Source: Ischnura elegans
Taxonomy: Eukaryota > Arthropoda > Insecta > Odonata > Coenagrionidae
DNA: 64,000 bases
Assembly: GCF_921293095.1 (NCBI RefSeq)
Contig: NC_060257.1
Coordinates: 62,256,472 to 62,320,471, forward strand
Direction: 5' to 3'
Part shown: piece after piece, positions 46,501 through 56,667 of the stretch
Layout: the number at the start of each line of letters is the position of its first letter
How positions within the stretch are numbered: the first letter of the stretch is position 1
Made by a program: the position numbers and the translations under genes
The notes under the pieces: model-generated
Database searches by the model: none
Told to the model about the DNA's origin: nothing
The model's input: only the letters and a program-made list of their open reading frames with translations

Positions 46501-47002
46501 TGTATAATGCTTTCCACACAAAAAAGATTGAAGTAGTAAAAAACATAACCAAAACAGGCACTTTTCGACAACATGACTCTTATTTTTTTGTAAATTTTTC
46601 TTTGGGTGGGTTTTCTTCAATCTCTCATTTATTGTTTGCCAACGTATCCAGCATTTCATTCAAGAGCACAGCATTTGCTGGAAAAAATGGCATATGATCC
46701 CATTGACATTGTCCTGAGTGCTATATTATCAGACATACAAGAGTAGAGATGATAGGGAGGGGATGCGTACAGACTTTTTTCTTAACAATTTATTTATTTT
46801 TTTTTCTTACTTATACCTTAATGATACTTCAACAGCTCAATATATTATTTCATCCATGTTGGAGTCTGGCGTTTGCGGCTTGTTTTATATCTTTTGCTGG
46901 TGCATCAATTCTTTTGTTTTGTTCTTATTGGCAACCATTCCGAGGCTTGATGTATTGGTTGCTTAAACTGGTTGGTAGGGGGTACTCCTAAACCAACCAA
47001 AC
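43560..47002 (-). other. Probable long 3' UTR
   Basis: AT-rich DNA downstream of the stop codon at 47003 on the minus strand, without any of the MITEs or retrotransposon pieces that crowd 47-64 kb. Candidate AATAAA signals on the minus strand occur about 210 nt after the stop (46789-46798, doubled) and further down (near 45441, 45004 and 44502), allowing alternative polyadenylation. Inference from position and repeat scarcity; there is no transcript evidence. Confidence 0.4.
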
Positions 47003-47036
47003 TTACTCCCTGCGAGGCACAATACCAGGCCTACCT
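47003..47036 (-). CDS. Terminal coding exon (3' end of a host gene)
   Basis: A polypyrimidine acceptor (TTTTTGTTTTCAG) precedes AGGTAGGCCTGG. Joined to the exon at 52635-52674 it reads through a phase-2 junction: TSPPARRTNGSF-R-GRPGIVPRRE-stop. The peptide is rich in Arg, Pro and Gly, as in RNA-binding or disordered tails; the family is not recognised. The stop codon TAA lies within GAGTAAGT, a consensus donor, so an alternative 30-nt microexon (47007-47036) that keeps frame is equally possible. Confidence 0.55.
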
Positions 47037-47169
47037 CTGAAAACAAAAATGATAAGGAATTAGTACTCAGGGTTACATGAATGTAGGCAGTAAATATTAG
47101 CCAATCAAAATACCATAATGTGCACTGAATTGTTGAGGCCTTTACTTTGTAGAATACCATTATATGGTT

Positions 47170-47411
47170 GGAAGAAAATTACTTTGCTTTTCTACAAAAC
47201 ACACACTTTATTGCCGATTAGTTTCGGTACACGGTACTCTTTTCTGTACACTGTACTGAGTTCTCCCCTTCCCCTCCAATCACCCAACCACAGAGTATAT
47301 ATCCCGGCAAAATCTTATGTGTATGTATCACTAGTCTTGAAAATGGTACAGTGTACCGAAACTAGTCGGCAATAAAGTGTGTGTTTTGTAGAAAAGCAAA
47401 GTAATTTTCCT
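47170..47411. mobile_element. Foldback element with hammerhead-like core
   Basis: Arms of about 60 bp: GGAAGAAAATTACTTTGCTT, CTACAAAACACACACTTTATT and GCCGATTAGTTTCGGTACAC at the left, the complement at the right. Spacer of about 110 bp. It inserts 130 bp upstream of the terminal exon, that is, in the last intron of the host gene. Confidence 0.8.
47334..47370 (+). ncRNA. Hammerhead-ribozyme-like motif (decayed)
   Basis: Plus strand: GTC-TTGAAAA (degenerate CTGATGA), perfect stem II GGTAC-AGT-GTACC, intact GAAAC, short C-TA-G stem III, GTC cleavage site and GGC. The first box has lost several fixed positions, including G8. Confidence 0.45.
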
Positions 47412-47549
47412 CCCACCAAAATACCATAAGCATATAAAATAAATTTTCAAATGAAATAGACATCAGAAATCATGTTTTATCAGTTGATCTTTGATTAGGG
47501 GGGTCATGGGATTCAAATCTACTAAAAATTTTAAAATAGTCTCATTGTA

Positions 47550-47775
47550 TGGGGATCAGAATGGTGTAATGGCTAAGTGTTGGCTTCCTACTTTAAGGGT
47601 CTGAGTTCAAAGTCCTGCAGTGGCGGGAATTTTTCAGAAGTGGCCTGCTAAAGTGAACTGTGAAAAGCATTCCAAGAATATAACTCCGTCCGCTGCATGG
47701 GACGTGAGGCTTTGGTCCCCTTGGTGCCTGTCATTGAAAGCATGCCCATATCATTGTTGTATTTCTTTCCACAAT
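47550..47775 (+). mobile_element. tRNA-derived SINE, copy 1
   Basis: An A-box-like TGGTGTAATGGC at 47562 and a B-box-like GAGTTCAAAGTCC at 47603 are spaced as in a tRNA gene. The body continues GGCGGGAATTTTTCAGAAGT, CCCCTTGGTGCCTGTCATTG, AAAGCATGCCCAT. The same body occurs inverted at 50880-51120. Transcription would use internal RNA polymerase III promoter boxes. No full tRNA fold. Confidence 0.7.
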
Positions 47776-49685
47776 ATCCAATGAGACAGACAACCTCAGC
47801 TGTCAGTTGCGTCTTCCAAACACAATACCATTCTTAATTCATGGCTCTAATGAAATTGCAATCCACTGTCTAAGAAACTTGACCAGTTTATCACATCCTG
47901 TTGCCATAGCCCTCTCTTGATTAGTAACCCAAGAACACTTCTTCAAAACAGCACTAAAAGATGTAACAAACTTAAGCTACCCAATAAATTTCCCTTGTGA
48001 ATTTTTAGTGCCTTATCAAGACAATGAGATGTAATGCTACTGTGTGCACAATGTTCTTTGATAGCACATGTATGTTCAGTCCTGATACTAAAACTTGACT
48101 GAAAAAAATGAGTTATTATGGTGTTCGGTCTTAGAATGAAGTTAGATACAACAAGCGAATAGCCCACAGTGGACTTTGAAGGAGTCATTCAGGTTAGAAA
48201 AAAACTCTGAATATGAAATATTTCCATAAATGTTCACAATGTGGTGGTTTTGCAGGTACCTATGTTATGCCCCATTTCCATGAAGAGCATTCCTTCAATG
48301 GTAACATTTTACCCACATGTTGTCCGCAATGTAAGTGCTATAAAATGGATACCATAGAAACTCATCTTACCGAACTTTTAGTGAACCAAGTAACTTTTCT
48401 GCTACCTATGCAAAAACTTTTTTAATACTTGAGTGGCTTGTATGGTATTAAAATGTAAGTGGATAAGAGACTAAATTTTACTGAAGTACCAACGTTAATC
48501 ACAGAAATTGAGTAGGGTAGCCAACATAGCAAACATTACACAACATGTGACATAAAAGCTTTTTTGAAATAGCGTATCTCATAATATATGATATTAGATT
48601 ATAGAACTTGAGCAACTCTACAGTCAAACCATGGATGTTTAATGTGCTAAAATAGATCCTCAGAAAGATGAAAGCCATATTCATACCGATACTTTACTCT
48701 GAAAAGTGTGGTTATCGTTTTAATATAAACTTCTGAGTAAACCAATATGTTAGGCTGAAATTTAATGAAAAACATTTGTGGGAGTACTATGCAATACTTT
48801 CCTAGAGATTTTAAGTTGACTTTGGTACACTTCACTTCATAGTTATGGTGTGGTAATGACACTCATAAAATACTACCGATTCCACCATCAATTTATCAAA
48901 TTAATCAATCAATCAATTCAAAGGAACCAGCCAATTACTTATCCTTTTTTTCATTTTACCACAGCCTTTAAGATCCTGAGTGTATACTCCCTTTAATTAT
49001 AAGAACACATGGAAGAAACTTGACGAAGAATTTGAGGTATCGCAAGTGAAACCAGTTGATGGGGAATGCATTTTTACTCTTAACAACAATTATTTTTCTT
49101 CCAAACTGTATCATTTGCATCTGGGTTACCGATTTTTCCATAAACACAAATAATTCACTATGTAAAAAAAGCAAAATTATTTCTTAGATCTTCAGTGAAA
49201 TTGCAAGAGCAGAAAGGTTATGTAATTGTAATTAATTTTTATCAGCTTCAAATTTTTTTCTACCAAGGACTCAGTTAGACCACTTCTGTGTTGATTAGTG
49301 AAATTGTAACTACGTTATACAGCTCTAAATGGTGAAAATATGGATGTTGAATATTTGTTACATACCTTTAAATGAGGCAATTTGCAACTTAATTAAGCAT
49401 AAAATATGTAACGATATGAATTATACTCCATTTTTAACTATAGATAGTGGATGTATTTATGCTTATTTAGACCTTCAACTAGAAGGTTAGTTAGGGTAAG
49501 TGAGGATGGAGATCAGATCAAGCAAATAAATTATGAATCTAGAGCAGATATTAGGAGGGTAGACGAGATATAGGTACATACTACCTTAATGATGCAGAAA
49601 ATTAGGAAATAAATAAGTACTATAGATTTCAATGGCTAAATAAATCATACGTGAGGATACAGCCTTGATATGCAGTGACTCCATC

Positions 49686-50232
49686 CATGGCAAATTTAGG
49701 GGGTTGGGGGGAAGTGGCCCCCCAGATACTTAAAAAACAGACAAGATTTTTAACACGATTATCATTGCGTTTGTTATATTTTGTGTATTACTTTTACTAA
49801 GGGATGCCGACTTAAAAAAAATATTGGGGGGGCCCGAACCAGGGATCTTGCCCCGGGAAATTTTTTAAGTGGTGAGTTTTAAGTTTTTTAAGCATTTTAG
49901 AAGAGTAGAATGATAAAAATTAGAACCCTTATAACTCCAATATCGATATCTGGACACTCCGGGGAAAATCAACAACCCTTCTACATTTTTCCTCACACCC
50001 ATAACGAATTTTTGAGGGGGCTCGGGCCCCCTTAAGCCCCATGGAGTCGGTGCCACTGCTTTTACTTGTGCTAAGTAAGCCTCAATCAAATAATTTAATA
50101 TTTATAACTTTCATATCAAAATAGAGAGAATATTTTCTACAGTAATTGTTGCACTTTATTTTTAATCTCTAATATGAGAAGAACTGTCAGACCGTTGTGC
50201 CCCCCCTGGATAAAATCCTGGATCCGCCCCTG
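49686..50232 (+). mobile_element. hAT-like MITE, family C, interrupted copy
   Basis: Starts CATGGCAAATTTAGGGGGTT and ends AATCCTGGATCCGCCCCTG. Flanks ACTCCATC and ACTCTATT match 6 of 8. Split by the family B MITE at 49799-50058. Confidence 0.7.
49799..50058 (-). mobile_element. hAT-like MITE, family B, nested (260 bp)
   Basis: In minus orientation starts CAGTGGCACCGACTCCATGG and ends AAGTCGGCATCCCTT. Perfect 8-bp direct repeat CTTTTACT at 49791-49798 and 50059-50066. Younger than the family C host element. Confidence 0.9.
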
Positions 50233-50442
50233 ACTCTATTCATATATATTAACTATTCATAGTGTGCATCAGATATGTGCACAGATATAAAGCATCATGA
50301 GCGCTCTTATTTAGAATGAGTCAAACTAACCTGCAAATGATATAGCATATACATACTAAATGATTCTGTTATCGATTCATATCCATACTTTTTTGCAAAG
50401 TAAGGTTCTTATGGGAGATACAGAGGGGCAAACCCGAAGGAC

Positions 50443-50746
50443 CAGTGAAGCAGCGAGGGGGGAAGTTTGGGGGATAAACCCCCACAGAGCTCCGAGAAAT
50501 TTTTGAGTTAAATCCATTTTACTTAATTGGATTAACATTATTTACAGAATAGTGTAAAGATTAATAAAATATCCCTCCCAGAGCTGTAAAACTCACCATT
50601 TCGAACCATTTATCGTAAAAATTCTTTTCTGGGGGAGGGCCCCGGAACCTCCCGCTTACCCTAGCGGATATTCCACACCCTGCAGACCTCCCAGTATTAG
50701 TTGTGCCCAAAATCCCCCCTAGCCTTAATTCCCACCTGCGCCCCTG
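50443..50746 (+). mobile_element. hAT-like MITE, family A (304 bp)
   Basis: Starts CAGTGAAGCAGCGAGGGGGG and ends CCCACCTGCGCCCCTG. Perfect 8-bp direct repeat CGAAGGAC at 50435-50442 and 50747-50754. Confidence 0.92.
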
Positions 50747-50879
50747 CGAAGGACAAAATTTTTGGCTGAATTTGAAAATAAAATTCTGTAGATATCTGAC
50801 AGGCATGATTGCCTCTAGGCAAGTGGCTATGAACAGCATGGTATGGTATTTGGAGGAGGCGACCGAATGATGAGCTTAT

Positions 50880-51120
50880 TTGTCCCCATGAGGGAAGGGT
50901 GAAGAAGGAGGGTGGAGAGAAACCCAGCATTGACATTAGCCTGCTCTTAACGAAAGGCACCAGGGGGACCACAGCTCAATGTCCTATCCGACGGACAGTG
51001 TGTTGCACTTGAAATGCGATCCACATAACTTTCAAGCAGGGATCAGGCAGTCTCTGAAAATTCCCTGTCACCGCTGGGATTTGAACTCCAGGGCATGTGG
51101 TGGGAAGCCAACCAGGTCCG
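50880..51120 (-). mobile_element. tRNA-derived SINE, copy 2 (inverted)
   Basis: On the minus strand: TTGGCTTCCCACCACATGCC, B box GAGTTCAAATCCC, AGCGGTGACAGGGAATTTTC and GGTCCCCCTGGTGCCTTTCG, parallel to copy 1 at 47550. The A-box side is altered. A further truncated head (GTGGCTAGAGTGTTGGCTTC, minus) lies at about 51600-51666. Confidence 0.65.
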
Positions 51121-51362
51121 TGCTGGACCCCTTCTTAGGGCAGTGGACGGCCAAGGCCAGAGGGCATCAGCACTATGCAGGGGGAGGACTACTGGGTGTC
51201 AGAGGGGGTGTGGAATATAATAAATAAATCTTGAAATTTTAATCCTTAGCCTCTTGAGAGATTGAATTGAATCTTAGCAGATTGAATTATATTAATTTTA
51301 ATTTTTAATTTTTTTACTCAAGATGGTGTTTATTATTCTGTTAAATAAGGCATCATTGAAAT

Positions 51363-51505
51363 CAGTGGCTGATCCAGTATAGGGACAAGGGGGGGGGGCT
51401 AAATAAGGGGTAACCTCTCCGAAGTAGTGGGGGTCGGAATAAAATTACCATTCTATCTAGAGTAAATCAGATACCATAGATAGGCCCCCCATAGATCTGC
51501 CACTG
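51363..51505 (+). mobile_element. hAT-like MITE, family G (143 bp)
   Basis: Starts CAGTGGCTGATCCAGTATAG and ends CCCATAGATCTGCCACTG. Perfect 8-bp direct repeat ATTGAAAT at 51355-51362 and 51506-51513. Its inverted relative is at 55148-55309. Confidence 0.92.
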
Positions 51506-51666
51506 ATTGAAATCAAGTTAATTGCTCTATGTTGGCATTCTGATGGTAAAACTTGTCGGTTTCGGAACACGAGGGCCCCAAAGATTTCCAGGTAGGAGGA
51601 CACAATGGTATATGTCCCAGTGTCCTGGGTGGCCTAGCACTGGCCTGAAGCCAACACTCTAGCCAC

Positions 51667-51967
51667 CAGTGGCACAGTTAGGGGTGGTTTTGGGGGATAA
51701 ACCCCCCAGAGATCAAAGAAATTTTTAAGTTTAATGCATTTTACTTACTTGGATTGATATTACTAATAGAATAGTGTAAGTATTAATAAATTATCCCTCA
51801 GAAAGCCTTAAAACTCACCATTATGAACCTTTCACCTCAAAAATTTTCTGTGAGAGGGCCCCCCGCACCTACCACTTTATACACCACAGGTATACAATAC
51901 CCATCACACACTTAAGTATTAGTTGTGCCTAAAACCTCCCCAGCCTTAATTCTTAGCTGTGCCCCTG
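51667..51967 (+). mobile_element. hAT-like MITE, family A
   Basis: Starts CAGTGGCACAGTTAGGGGTG and ends TTCTTAGCTGTGCCCCTG; GGGGATAAACCCCCCAGAG and AAAACTCACCATTATGAACC are family A blocks. The flanks do not match, so its target duplication is lost or one flank is rearranged (it abuts a SINE fragment). Confidence 0.8.
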
Positions 51968-52147
51968 GTACCAAGTGCAATAATACTTGACCCACTATGT
52001 CACTATTCTCTCTATTTGCTCTTGTGAAATATTTTTACTCTTCACATCGAATGGAAACAATGGCAATAAAATGGCAAATTCGGCCATAATTCACTACTTA
52101 TCATAAAAAATGTAGTGTCCAAACTTAATATACTGCATGAACATATG

Positions 52148-52401
52148 CAGGGGGCGGATCCAGGATTTTTTTCCCAGGGGGTACAAGGGTCTGACAGGTC
52201 TTTTCATATTTGAAATTTAAAAGAAATGCAACTATTACTGTATAAAATATTCTCTTCATTTAAATATGACAGTTATTTATATTAAATTAATTGAGGCTCC
52301 ATAATACACAAAATAAAACAAACTTAATGATAACTTATTTAAATTCATGTCTATTTTTTGAGTGTTGGGGGGGTGGGGGTTGTACCCTAATTCTGCCTAT
52401 G
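52148..52401 (+). mobile_element. hAT-like MITE, family C (254 bp)
   Basis: Starts CAGGGGGCGGATCCAGGATT and ends CCTAATTCTGCCTATG. Perfect 8-bp direct repeat AACATATG at 52140-52147 and 52402-52409. Sits about 230 bp downstream of the 40-nt host exon, within its intron. Confidence 0.92.
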
Positions 52402-52634
52402 AACATATGTAAACCAGTGAAATGATTTCTTAGATAACTTGCATTTAATGTTATGGCAAAAATCAAAAGACTTTGGGATTTTAATACTTCATCTAAAGGC
52501 ACAATATAACACCACTAATATGAAAATGGACTGGTTTCATTGACATTATTTTAATAGTATGTATACCTATACATCTTACATTTGTGATACCTGCCATACT
52601 CGTCATATCATTATAATACTGAATTTTGACTTAC

Positions 52635-52674
52635 CTAAACGAACCATTCGTCCTTCTGGCTGGAGGAGATGTCA
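52635..52674 (-). CDS. 40-nt internal coding exon of a host gene
   Basis: Bounded by a strong acceptor (TACTTTCCTCTCTTTCCAG) and a consensus donor (TTTAG|GTAAGT). Read in its third frame it encodes TSPPARRTNGSF plus two bases of an Arg codon, and splices in phase 2 to the exon at 47036. The other two frames contain stops (TGA at the start, TAG at the end), which agrees with the chosen frame. Earlier exons lie at higher coordinates or outside the window. Family not recognised. Confidence 0.6.
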
Positions 52675-52699
52675 CTGGAAAGAGAGGAAAGTAAATTTT

Positions 52700-54030
52700 A
52701 AATAATATATGTATTCAATTTTACATAAAATTTGATTCACATAATTACTTATCTACCAAGGAAAATTAGCCAAAACAATTAAGCTGATAGCCACAATTTC
52801 ATTTAAAAGAATATGAAAAGTTTTTACATTATGTTTCCACTGAATTTCTGGTGGAGAATTATTCTAATGATGCATATACATAAGTTTCAGCACAATAAGG
52901 TATTCATTTAAAAAGAAACTTGTCGTGCTGTTCGACATCTTACCACTTCAGTCCTACCAATGAACAAATTCACAACAGCACTATGAATGTTAGCTGATGA
53001 CAGTGAAACATTTTTCTATAAAGATTTACACACATTTTCATCAGATAAAAAGTAAAAACCACGTCAATCTCATAGTGATTATGACAACCAAACTGAATGC
53101 ATCATCCACATAAAATGGTTGGATTATAAATTATTTCATATTACTTCTTACTTCAGGAATCATTAATATTCACTGCAAAGTTCTTTTGGAACCTTCTCCT
53201 TTGTTGGAGAACCATGGTACCACTACAAAAACTCTACAGAAGAAAAATATCTGCCTTGGATAGGATTTGAATATTGATTCCCCAATTTTGGGCCATGTCT
53301 ACCACATAAACCTTACTAAGCAGAATTTTTTTGGCTTTAGAGGACAATGATTATGCTGCCAGATATACAATGCCACAAGGCCATAATGTACATAGTCCCA
53401 CAGTCTATAGGCTAAAGACAGAACTTAGAATATTCAGGTGCTCTCTGAAGACTTTACTCAAGAAAATTACCTTGGCATACCCAGTGATGTGACTTCATGG
53501 AGTCACTTGCCAGTGCCGACAATGAGGGCTCAGATAATATTTCCCCCACATAAAAGACAGGCAGGTTGACATGGATCACTCATACTTTGTTGAAAGGTAG
53601 ATTTATTAATAAAAATGTGTGCTATAACATGGGATATGTGTATAATTACATCTTCTGTTTAGATGGACAAACATTCTGAATATTAAAAAGCAGGATTGGA
53701 AAACCTATAAGCTAGTATAAAAAGTAAATGTTCATGAACGTAATACTTAGTGCATATTATATGCACTGCAGACACTACACCATTAAAATAAAAATAGAAT
53801 TTTCATCAAAGTCTTTCTCAGTGACTCATCACTATTAAATTATTCTCTAGTGACATATCTTTTTGGTTCAGATGGTGAAGGAAGACGGCTACACCTAGTT
53901 TCCCAATAAATGTTCACATGCATTTGCATTATTCCATTGCCATTATTGAATTATATGTATTTATGAAATGTGTTGAGATTGTTACTATTGTTGTTACTCA
54001 TACCTTGACCACAAATCAAACATAAACTCA
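52700..54030. other. Intronic or intergenic AT-rich DNA
   Basis: No recognisable element or further exon upstream of the 40-nt exon. If the minus-strand gene continues this is its next intron. Confidence 0.35.
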
Positions 54031-54034
54031 AAGT

Positions 54035-54512
54035 TGTGTAGACCGATAAACTAGCTAAATCTAGGCATTTTTTTTTTAGTTCATGGAGCTAGGAATTGCA
54101 CCCATGTGTTCCATCAAGAATGGCAACACAGCTTATGAGGGCGTCAAAAAAGCAACAACCAGTTCTGAACCTTTACTACTTAAGCTGCCCATTGCCATGG
54201 ATGTGGTTCTTTGAGATATTTTTTAGGTGGGAAAAAACACACAGAAGAGGTTCAGTTTGCTAAGTGTTGCACCTTTTCTATCCATTTATGATGCAAATTG
54301 CGATAAATTTCAAAGAACCACATCCATGCCAATGGGTGGCTTTAGTACCTGTAAAGATTCAGAACTAGTTGACGCTTTTTTGATGCCCTCATAAGCTGTG
54401 TTGTCATCCTTGATGGAACACATGAGGGCAATGCATGGCTCCATGAACTCAAAAAAATAAATTTAAAAAAATCTTGGGAATGTCTAGATTTAGCTAGTGT
54501 ATCAGTCTGCAA
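54035..54512. mobile_element. Long foldback element (about 475 bp)
   Basis: Arms of about 190 bp: GACCGATAAACTAGCTAAAT, TTCATGGAGC, ATGTGTTCCATCAAG, ACACAGCTTATGAGGGCGTC, CCAGTTCTGAA and CATGGATGTGGTTCTTTGA at the left, complements in reverse order at the right. Spacer about 80 bp. Non-coding; arm identity is roughly 85-90% by eye. No hammerhead core seen. Confidence 0.8.
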
Positions 54513-54824
54513 AAGTGGGAAATTAACATCCTTAAGTGGGAAAAACATTATTTCTGTCAACAAAGGGAGTAATTTCAAGAGATCCCATTTCTCCATTGGA
54601 AACCTGGCTGTGTTGTATGAATGCAGATATATTTTAACTCTATTAAACATAGCCACAAAGTCATGTTGAAGGGGGTAAATATTGTAATTTAATTAAAATT
54701 AGCAACAATGTCACATGATGTTAACATAAGGCATCTCAGTTCCTAGGGTGGAATGAAAATTTAACTCCATCACCAAATTCCCCAAAAACTGTACTTGAGA
54801 AATGTAAAACACGGTAATGTATTG

Positions 54825-55121
54825 CAGTGGCGTAACTAGGAATATGCTTTGTGAGGGAATGGGGGAGCCAAGGGGGCAGACCACCTCTCCCACCCCCTCC
54901 CCCAGGTGGTTTGAGAAAATTTTTGAAAAATAAAATGCCGGGAAATACCTATTACATCATTTTGGCCCTTAAAATTTGGGTTTCACAGCAAATGCAGTGA
55001 AAACTAAACAATATGTGAAAAATAAACAATAGGTTATAGATATTTTTTTTTTAATTTCTCTGGGACTTTGTAGGGGGGATCTATCCCCTTCTTCAACCCC
55101 CCCCCCATAGTTATGCCACTA
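54825..55121 (+). mobile_element. hAT-like MITE, family F (297 bp)
   Basis: Starts CAGTGGCGTAACTAGGAATA and ends CATAGTTATGCCACTA. Flanks ATGTATTG (54817-54824) and ATGAATTG (55122-55129) match 7 of 8. Confidence 0.88.
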
Positions 55122-55147
55122 ATGAATTGTATGGAATCACTTGGTGG

Positions 55148-55309
55148 CAGTGGCAAATCTATGTGGGGGGGTCTATAACTCCCCCTTGGATATACAATTT
55201 ACACTAGATAGAGCAGTGATTTTGTTCTGTTTGGACCCCCACTGTACTACAGGGAGGTTAACCCTTACTTAGCCCCCACCCCCTTGTCCCTATCCTGGAT
55301 TCACCACTG
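55148..55309 (-). mobile_element. hAT-like MITE, family G (162 bp)
   Basis: In minus orientation starts CAGTGGTGAATCCAGGATAG and ends CATAGATTTGCCACTG. Flanks CTTGGTGG and CTTGGATG match 7 of 8. Same family as 51363-51505, opposite orientation. Confidence 0.88.
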
Positions 55310-55911
55310 CTTGGATGACATTAAAGTACGTACTCCCATTCAGAGAAAAAAGAGAGAAAATATAGTTTCCCTTCCCTGGAACTTTGGTACATCACACGCA
55401 CTTGCTCTAAACCCATTTCAAGCTAGTCTACAATAACTTAATAAATAATCCCCAGAGGAAAACAAGAATCAAGTGATAAGCTATTAAATAACAAAATGTT
55501 TCCATCAGATAAATTCAGGGGCAATGCATATGGAATTTCATCAAATGAGTAACAGACGATTTGAAGGCCTGAGACAAAGCCATTGAAAAGTGGCATAGCA
55601 GGTAATGTTGAAGATCAAATGGATAGGCAAAACATTGATTGATTGAAATATTTCCTGTTATATCAGCACTTTTACCAAAACACAATTTATTATAGGGATA
55701 AATGAATTGTCCCCTAAATAATATTACTTATTACAGTGATCAACGTCTTCTTTATGACTTTATATTTGTATCGAATTTAGTACCTATTTAACCTTTCCAA
55801 TGCTGTAATAGTCAGTACCTACCGAAAACTTTTCTTAGAATCTGTCAAAATTTATTCAACTATCTCAAAGTATACCGAACAATTTAAACATATATCATCA
55901 TTGCAGATAAA

Positions 55912-56157
55912 CAGTAGCGGAAAATTACAGAAAAAACTCAAGGGGGGTGCAAAAGATATCTTGAGCTACCTTTACTTTTATCGTAATAAAAAGATCATCA
56001 AGTCACGCGGGAAATTTAAGAAATTTTTATTTAAATTGATTATAAACGTAAACAAGATAATGCCATCTTATGAGATAAAAAAAGTTACAATCGTGGTTAT
56101 ACAATGTGCGGAGATACAGGCGGTATCACAAGGGGCGGCGCGCGCCCCCTGCTGAAT
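55912..56157 (+). mobile_element. hAT-like MITE, family D, right end lost
   Basis: CAGTAGCGGAAAATTACAGA, AAAAAACTCAAGGGGGGTGC, CTTTACTTTTATCGTAATAA and GGGGCGGCGCGCGCCCCCTG parallel the complete copy at 37146. It stops before the final inverted end, so no duplication can be read. Confidence 0.8.
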
Positions 56158-56501
56158 ACATTTTTCTAATGCTGATATATATAATAAACACTGATGCTGA
56201 TTGAATACTATAAATGAGTAGCTTTAAGCTTCAAGTTGATTTTTTACCGGGTCAAAGTCTAAGATAACTGGGTGAGTAGACGTATGAAAAGCTGTCAATG
56301 TGGTGTCAAAAATTCCAGAAATATCGCAAATTGACGCTTTCTACCGTCAGCGTCAAAATTATGTGCACCACTACATCTACATCTACATAATACCCCGCAA
56401 GCCGCCTAAAAGGCGTGTGGCAGGGGGTGTTAGGACACCAGCCGTTTACAGCTAAAAAAAAAAAAAAAAAAAAAAAAATAAGTGGTCAAACGAAGTTGGG
56501 A

Positions 56502-56664
56502 CTAGCGTTTATTAAAGTCCTTTATGGTTCGGGGGAAAAACGAATTCGCATATCTATCCGTTCGGCAAAACATCTCTCTTAATTTTTCACTTCTATCGGA
56601 CCTGGAAATATAGTGTGGCTCTAATATTATGTTCTCTGTGTCGCTCTTAAAGATATCCATTCTC
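56502..56664 (-). pseudogene. C-terminal tail of the CR1-like ORF, separated by a MITE
   Basis: Downstream of the inserted MITE the minus strand continues in frame with RMDIFKSDTENIILEPHYIS, then RSDRSEKLREMFCRTDRYAN, then SFFPRTIKDFNKR and a stop. Endings of the type NSFFPRTI.D.N are typical of CR1/L2-like RT proteins. The homologous reading at 26.2 kb keeps the two parts joined. Confidence 0.85.
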
Positions 56665-56667
56665 AAT

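Noticed and set aside
49321..49420. Additional minus-strand exon ending at AAAG|GTATGTAA (49367)
   Set aside because: No acceptor or coding-like frame upstream; not used to extend the host gene.
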